From Euperipatoides rowelli (Eukaryota > Onychophora > Udeonychophora > Euonychophora > Peripatopsidae), in NCBI GenBank assembly GCA_003024985.2, contig PXIH01S0014151.1: a stretch of 20,118 nt of DNA. One strand, 5' to 3'. The notes beneath the pieces are model-generated. The model saw only the letters and a program-made list of their open reading frames with translations. It was not told the DNA's origin and did not search any database. Shown here piece by piece: positions 15,783 through 20,118 of the stretch; the first letter of the stretch is position 1; each line of letters opens with the position of its first letter. The translations under genes and the position numbers were made by a program.

Positions 15783-16688
15783 CTACTGAGATTTCCCTCT
15801 TTTTGCCCTTTGTTGATGCTCCCTTGAGTTTGTTGATGTCACTGAAGACAAGTCATCATATGAGGGAGCATCTCTCTTCTTGCTATTATTCACCTCCTCA
15901 ACCACCATTTGCTGGTGTTCAGCTGCTGAGGCTATAAATTCATTAATACCCTTGAATCTCTCATCAGTGGACAAAACTCCTAAATACTCAACGATCACCT
16001 GTTGTGCCATTTTGATGTCAACTGACTGCAGTAATGTTTGGGGGTATTCCCCCTTCTTTTCCAGCGTCATATTGGCCTCGTCTAACATCGATATTATTTG
16101 GAATGCATCAGCACTTAATTCTACATGCTTTTCCTGAGGCTTAGTATCCTGACAATTGCGGGACCGCCTCCGAGGGACCCTCTGTTGAAGGGGAGGGGAG
16201 TATGATCTATGCGTCCTCCGCTTATTAGCAACCACATCATTACTCCCAATGGGTGACCACCCATGCGACGGACCNGCCCGACCATCCTCTAAACCAATAG
16301 GATCTGGCTCCTGGACCCGATCCTGTGACAGCCACAACTGGTAGGAAGACTCATAATTTTTCCTTACCTCATCAGGTACTAGATTGTTATCCTCATGTGG
16401 GCCTGGTGTATTACCCCCCTTTAATTTCCTATTTCTTTCCTCACTGTTGATCTCAGTAGGTGTTTTATTCAAGTTCCTACCTTTATTGATGTTGGCAACA
16501 AGTTTGTCTTTATATGAGATGTAAGCCTCTGCTCCATCTCCTGAGCCTTGTTTGCCACTTTTAGGTCCAGATGCAACTCTTGCATTTACTCTCTCTTTAG
16601 GGGCAAGCCTGCAGTTCCGTTTCATGTGGCCAGTTTTGCCACAGTTGAAACATTTGGTTCCCCCACTTGTGACAGCGATATTCAGGAC
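15783..16688 (-). pseudogene. Element B ORF1, C-terminal part after the frame break
   Basis: In the -1 frame relative to the upstream part. It opens with the CCHC knuckle CFNCGKTGHMKRNC (16652-16611), followed by a basic, low-complexity stretch and a C-terminal segment matching A (INEFIASAAEHQQM against IHEFIDAAYDYQQM), ending DDLSSVTSTNS and a basic tail. An internal ATG inside the knuckle would give 280 residues, but starting there makes no sense for the motif. An N lies at 16275. Confidence 0.85.
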
Positions 16689-18100
16689 TTCCCCTGCAAA
16701 TTGAACCTGATATGTTCAGGTATCTGCTGTTCCCTGTTCATCCTTAACCAGACCCTGCGTCTGTGAGATTTCACATGACTCAGGGCCTTGTCCTCACAGG
16801 GTGCATAGATAAATTCAAAATCATCCGGACCCACCTTCCCATAGGGGGCAAGTGCACGTGCTAAGTTTGCATGAGGAATCACAGCGGGGACCCCATGCAA
16901 TAAGAGAAGTACTGGCTTCTCAGAAAGTCTATATGCCTTCTGCCACTTATCTCCAATCTTGAGGCCTTTCTTAACAATCTGATCAACCACATTCGGATCA
17001 CTCACAGTAATCTCCATACGAGTCCTGTCTTCACCATCAAATGAAATGACCCTCTGGGAGCCGATGACCTCAGCTGTGGCCCGGAGATATTGCTCGAACG
17101 TGACAAACATATCACGTCTTACCCAGAAGGTCGACTGTAAGTAATTTTCATAGTCGAAAGTTTCGACTATGAAAGCATTTGCCTTGGGTAGATAATTGAA
17201 ACAATCATCTTCATCCTTCGAAGACCCGTCAGTAACTATATCTCTTCCAACTATCTTAGAACATCCAGCCCTCTGGAGGGGCTTAGGTCTTAATGGCTGA
17301 TAGCTCGGGGTGGAGTCATCCTCCATTGCCTCACCTAAATTGGGATGATCCCCCTCATTAACCGTCGCAGGAGTCAAACACTTTTCATGCGTCAGGGCTC
17401 TAAGGGAACTCTTCTTAACCCCACTCTGAGCAATTTTGGCCAGAGAAGGGTCATGGAGTACTGGCCCATTACTGAGCACCTTACGAGTTGAAGACTTACC
17501 TTGACCCTTCAACTTAGGACTTCCAAGAGGGCTTTGCAACAGTTTCCTCCTAATGCTACATGAAACCTTCCAGGACCTTTTCAAGATTACTGGGGTGTCT
17601 CCTTTTAAAAAAGCCCTACGTTCCAACCCTGCACCAGGGGTGAGGGGCAGCTTGGGTGGGGATCCATTACAAAGAGCTGGGTTAGATATCTCCTCATCTA
17701 CCCATTCTTCTTCAACAATTACCTCTTCAACCAGGGCCTTTTCGAGCTGTCTGCCAAGATCTTCTAAGTTTTCCCCCTTTTCAGGTTCCACTGTAATTGT
17801 TTTTGTCATTGAACTCTCTTGGAGACCAAGACCTTCAGCCTCCTCTGAGGATTCATGGAACTCATCCTCAGATTCGTTGTTTTCATCTCCATCTCCAGGT
17901 TGGGATTCCCTTAAGCACAATGTACCCGGAACGGCTCCTAAAGCCTCCCCCAGTACAATCGAGGGCTCCAACGCAGATTGCTGAATGAAAGTTTCTTCCT
18001 TGTTCCTAGTATTATCCACAATTTCAGCATAAGGGACTGGGACAGAGATTTCAATAGTCTGACCCCCATCCCTTAATGGGTCAATCGGAATGTCTGCCAT
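16682..18100 (-). CDS. Element B ORF1, N-terminal part
   Basis: 472 residues of the Gag-like ORF1. The start MADIPIDPL matches the MAD start of A. It has an acidic, Glu/Ser-rich N-terminal half (about 75-170) and a conserved domain from about 330 (NYLQSTFWV, RTRMEITV, EKPVLLLLHG, SHRRRVWLRMN) that may be RRM-like. The frame stops at TGA just after NLQGKS, where A continues through ISVSDG into its zinc knuckle. The knuckle is found 10 codons on in the -1 frame. One missing base near 16685 therefore splits a protein of about 770 residues. The next-door leader has 171-bp monomers that may carry its promoter. Confidence 0.9.
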   Translation of the reverse strand: MADIPIDPLRDGGQTIEISVPVPYAEIVDNTRNKEETFIQQSALEPSIVLGEALGAVPGTLCLRESQPGDGDENNESEDEFHESSEEAEGLGLQESSMTKTITVEPEKGENLEDLGRQLEKALVEEVIVEEEWVDEEISNPALCNGSPPKLPLTPGAGLERRAFLKGDTPVILKRSWKVSCSIRRKLLQSPLGSPKLKGQGKSSTRKVLSNGPVLHDPSLAKIAQSGVKKSSLRALTHEKCLTPATVNEGDHPNLGEAMEDDSTPSYQPLRPKPLQRAGCSKIVGRDIVTDGSSKDEDDCFNYLPKANAFIVETFDYENYLQSTFWVRRDMFVTFEQYLRATAEVIGSQRVISFDGEDRTRMEITVSDPNVVDQIVKKGLKIGDKWQKAYRLSEKPVLLLLHGVPAVIPHANLARALAPYGKVGPDDFEFIYAPCEDKALSHVKSHRRRVWLRMNREQQIPEHIRFNLQGKS

Positions 18101-18149
18101 CTTTACCTATAAGGTGACAGATTATAATTTAAGTACTTAATCTACACAC

Positions 18150-19213
18150 ACAATGTTAACCTTGAAAATCCCTGCTACAACAGAAACCGTTGGTGAAAGT
18201 GTATCTTATTATTTAATAATTAGCTTCAGAAGGTACTATTAACATAGAAAGGGAATAGACAAAACCAAGAAAAATCAAAACCTCGAGCAGTTATTAACGA
18301 TTCAAGATTTCCCCATGTTAAATTTTGATAACCTTGAAAAACCTTATAAAATAAAACCTGTTGGTGAAAGTATAATTTTTTAATCGATAAATAGTTTCAG
18401 AAGGTACTATTAATATAGGGAGGAAGTTGACAAAACAAAAAAAACTCAAAAACTAAAACCGTTATTCACAATTTAGGATTTCTCCATGTTAAATTCTACT
18501 AACCTTGAAAAATTTACTAAAACAAAAATCGTTGGTGAAAGTATATTTTTTTATTCGATAAATGGGTTCAGAAGGCAGTGTTAATATAGGGTGGAGGTTA
18601 ACAGAATTAAAATATCTCAAAAACTAAAGCTGTTATTCACGATTTAAGATTTCTCCATGTTAAAATTTGATAGCCTTGAAAAAATTTTTAAAACAAAAAC
18701 CGTTGGTGAAAGTATAATTTTTTATTTGATAAATGGGTTCAGAATGTACCATTAACATAGGGTGGGAGTTAACAAAATTAAAAAATCTCAAAAACTAAAG
18801 CTGTTATTCACGATTTAAGATTTCCCCATGTTAAAATTTGATAGCCTTGAAAAATTTTTTAAAACAAAAACCGTTGGTGAAAGTATAGTTTTTTATTTGA
18901 TAAATGGGTTCAGAATGTACCATTAACATAGGGTGAGAGTTAACAAAATTAAAAAATCTAAAAAACTAGAGCTGTTATTTACAAATTAAGCTTTCTCCAT
19001 GTTAAAGTTTGATAGCCTTGAAAAAATTTTTAAAACAAGAACCGTTGGTGAAAGTATAATTTTTTATTTGATAAATGGGTTCATAGGGTACTATTAATAT
19101 AGGGTGGAAGTTAACAAAACTCAAATAACTCAAAAACTAAAGCTGTTATTCATTATTTAAGATTTCTCCATGTTAAAATTTGTTAACCTTGAAAAATTTC
19201 CTAAAATCAAAAC
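18150..19213 (-). repeat. 171-bp tandem monomers in element B leader
   Basis: The word [C/T]GTTGGTGAAAGT starts at 18188, 18359, 18530, 18701, 18872 and 19043, each exactly 171 bp from the last, with partial copies at both ends. Each monomer has CCATGTTAAA and a TTAA[T/C]ATAGGG-like word. Copies near the 5' end of the array resemble one another more than the one next to ORF1, as expected if copies are added or converted there. A promoter function is inferred from the L1 monomer analogy. Confidence 0.92.
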
Positions 19214-19486
19214 GGAAAATAATTTCAAAAAACTGCTTGTAAATTCAGATTCGGAATTGTTTATTTATATAGGCTAGAACTAAAAATTTAAAAGATTGGA
19301 CAATATTTTCAGTCAGAAAACTGTCACTGAAGATACAAAAATTGCCCCTATGTTAAATCAATATGGTTTTTAAAAACGCTACTAAAAAAGCAAATTTCTG
19401 ACAGAAAATTTCAAATTTTTCCTAAATAATTATAATCAGCATGTAGATCTTGTTCTTAACTTTCCGAAAATATATAGGTTGAAAAC

Positions 19487-19494
19487 CTTACCTC
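19487..19494 (-). promoter_or_regulatory. Possible splice donor in element B leader
   Basis: GAGGTAAG on the transcript strand, about 85 nt from the element 5' end, as in A. A TATATATT block follows at 19468-19476. Confidence 0.35.
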
Positions 19495-19554
19495 AAATTT
19501 TCCCAGAGTTATCCTCAAAAAAGCAGGAGCTGCAGTCCAAGCACACCTTCCAGG

Positions 19555-19572
19555 CTGACTTCTAAGTCAGCA
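19555..19572 (-). other. 5'-terminal hairpin of element B
   Basis: GCTGACTT pairs with AAGTCAGC; the following CAATC marks the element end, as CCAATC does in A. Confidence 0.6.
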
Positions 19573-19580
19573 ATCTTAAA

Positions 19581-19849
19581 TGTTTGGCTCTGAGGGGGTT
19601 GGAACCCCTCACCTCTGTATTACCAGCCTAGTGCTCTAGCAATACGGTATTCTAGTTATTCATAAAAAAAAAAATGTTTGGCTCTGAGGGATTTGGAACC
19701 CCTCACCTCTGTATTACCAGCCTAGTGCTCTAGCAATACGGTATTCTAGTTATTCATAGAAAAAAAAATGTTTGGCTCTGAGGGATTTGGAACCCCTCAC
19801 CTCTGTATTACCAGCCTAGTGCTCTAGCAATACGGTATTCTAGTTATTC
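19581..19849 (-). repeat. Three tandem tRNA-like units (94-bp period)
   Basis: Units start (plus strand) at 19581, 19675 and 19769. On the minus strand each has a D-arm-like GCTAGAGCAC, a loop CTGGTAA that would carry the anticodon GGT (Thr), a T-arm with GGTTCC, and CAGAGCC as a 3' acceptor strand. The 5' acceptor strand GGCTCTG and the 5' D-stem are missing; instead there is a CTAG-AATA-loop-TATT-CTAG hairpin. Two units end in runs of 11 and 9 T, fit for Pol III termination. They are not working tRNA genes; a tRNA-derived repeat or 5'-replaced tRNA pseudogene is likely. Confidence 0.6.
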
Positions 19850-19856
19850 TAAAAAA

Positions 19857-19936
19857 TCTGGTGGAATTTCCGGGGATTGAACCCTAAACAGCTTGGTTAT
19901 GAGATTATAACTAAGCCATTAGGCCACGCTGACTAC
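19857..19936 (-). repeat. Fourth, different tRNA-like unit
   Basis: On the minus strand TGGCCTAATGG fits the Pol III A box and GGGTTCAATCC fits the B box, 31 bases between them. The end reads TTCCACCA. A long stem CTTAGTTAT with ATAACCAAG takes the place of a normal anticodon arm, and acceptor strands do not pair, so a decayed tRNA or a SINE head is more likely than a tRNA gene. Confidence 0.5.
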
Positions 19937-19939
19937 ATT

Positions 19940-19947
19940 GGGTTAGG
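19940..19947 (+). repeat. Minimal telomeric joint 3
   Basis: Only GGGTTAGG remains before AGTAGCTCATCC, but the phase is the same as at joints 1 and 2. Confidence 0.75.
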
Positions 19948-20044
19948 AGTAGCTCATCCTACCTCCTTGTCTGGATATACTACCACCTTGGAAGAGGGGT
20001 GGCAGCACTGGGCACCAGAGTTAGAGTGTAAGGAATCGAATATT

Positions 20045-20050
20045 TTTATT
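20045..20050 (-). promoter_or_regulatory. AATAAA word, element C 3' end
   Basis: 97 nt from the element end, as in A and B. Confidence 0.45.
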
Positions 20051-20082
20051 GACAGTCAAAGGCAAAAGACATAGATCTAAGA

Positions 20083-20108
20083 GTCCCACAGACAGGTTTC
20101 TGCAGGAC
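20083..20108 (-). other. Conserved second hairpin, element C 3' end
   Basis: GTCC/GGAC and CAGA/TCTG pair, separated by a CA/CA internal loop. Most stem bases differ from A and B, yet pairing is kept. Confidence 0.65.
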
Positions 20109-20118
20109 GACAGAAGAC

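Larger units (their letters stand above)
9803..19575 (-). mobile_element. Element B, near full-length LINE in a telomeric array
   Basis: A 9.8-kb element with the plan of A: 5' hairpin, leader with six 171-bp monomers, ORF1, fused endonuclease-RT ORF2, 2.2-kb 3' UTR, telomeric joint. It differs from A throughout its proteins but aligns end to end, so it is a separate subfamily. Two small lesions are seen: a one-base frame break in ORF1 near 16685 and an in-frame TGA at 12392-12394. No target-site duplication is seen. On its 5' side lie tRNA-like units instead of TTAGGG repeats. Confidence 0.88.
18101..19575 (-). other. 5' leader of element B
   Basis: No gene. The part next to ORF1 is made of 171-bp monomers; 19214-19575 is unique, related to the distal leader of A (TTTCTGTCA-AAAT, TATATATTTTCGGAAAG), and ends with the GAGGTAAG site and the 5' hairpin. 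Confidence 0.65.
19948..20118 (-). mobile_element. Element C, 3' end only (cut by window edge)
   Basis: 171 bases homologous to the terminal 3' UTR of A and B: the hairpin with loop TTGGAAGAG, AATAAA at 20045-20050, and the second hairpin GTCC..CAGA (20083-20092) with TCTG..GGAC (20099-20108). It shows that a third unit follows in the same orientation. Confidence 0.92.

Noticed and set aside
18150-19213. 171-bp period as centromeric alpha satellite
   Set aside because: Only the length agrees. The sequence is A+T-rich leader DNA with words shared with the element A leader.
19581-19849. Three working tRNA-Thr genes
   Set aside because: The 5' acceptor strand and D-stem are missing and the anticodon stem is mismatched.
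19581-19860. CRISPR-like array from the regular 94-bp spacing
   Set aside because: The whole unit is repeated with no unique spacers, and the DNA is eukaryotic.
241-20118. Assembly duplication of one unit
   Set aside because: A and B differ through all proteins and leaders, with different lesions.

Overview
The window is eukaryotic repeat DNA, most likely from an animal with the vertebrate-type TTAGGG telomere. No ordinary host gene is visible. It holds two complete LINE-type (non-LTR) retrotransposons and the first 171 bp of a third. All lie on the minus strand, head to tail, and short TTAGGG tracts lie at the joints. I call them element A (241-9763), element B (9803-19575) and element C (19948 to the right edge). 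The species cannot be named from the sequence. Isolated N bases and one-base frame breaks leave open some assembly error.

Each element, read on the minus strand, has the same plan: a short 5' hairpin; an A+T-rich leader with tandem repeats (171 bp in B, about 180-200 bp and decayed in A); ORF1, a nucleic-acid-binding Gag-like protein with one CCHC knuckle; ORF2, an APE-type endonuclease joined to a reverse transcriptase and a C-terminal CCHC motif; a very long 3' UTR (2.2-2.5 kb); and a conserved 3' end that runs into (CCCTAA)n. The proteins look closest to the L1/Tx1 group of APE LINEs (recognised from motifs, no search run). A and B differ strongly in protein sequence, so they are two subfamilies and not an assembly duplication.

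Layout: 1-209 left flank; 210-240 TTAGGG tract; 241-2768 A 3' UTR; 2769-6415 A ORF2, split in two frames at a run of ten A; 6560-8840 A ORF1, with a C-terminal frame break; 8841-9763 A leader; 9764-9802 TTAGGG tract; 9803-11995 B 3' UTR; 11996-15661 B ORF2, with one in-frame TGA; 15783-18100 B ORF1, with a one-base frame break just before the zinc knuckle; 18101-19575 B leader with 171-bp monomers; 19581-19936 four tRNA-like units; 19940-19947 minimal telomeric joint; 19948-20118 element C 3' end.

The notable point is the architecture. On the plus strand each joint reads TTAGGG, then antisense 3' end, then the rest of the element up to its 5' end, then (at one joint directly) TTAGGG again. 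This is what would result if RNAs ending in CCCUAA repeats were reverse-transcribed onto TTAGGG 3' ends, one after another, toward a chromosome end on the right. It recalls the Drosophila HeT-A/TART arrays, but in a TTAGGG genome and with an intact-looking endonuclease. The long 3' UTRs carry hairpins and a repeated three-way-junction motif whose stems change by compensating substitutions between copies, so the RNA structure appears to be under selection.
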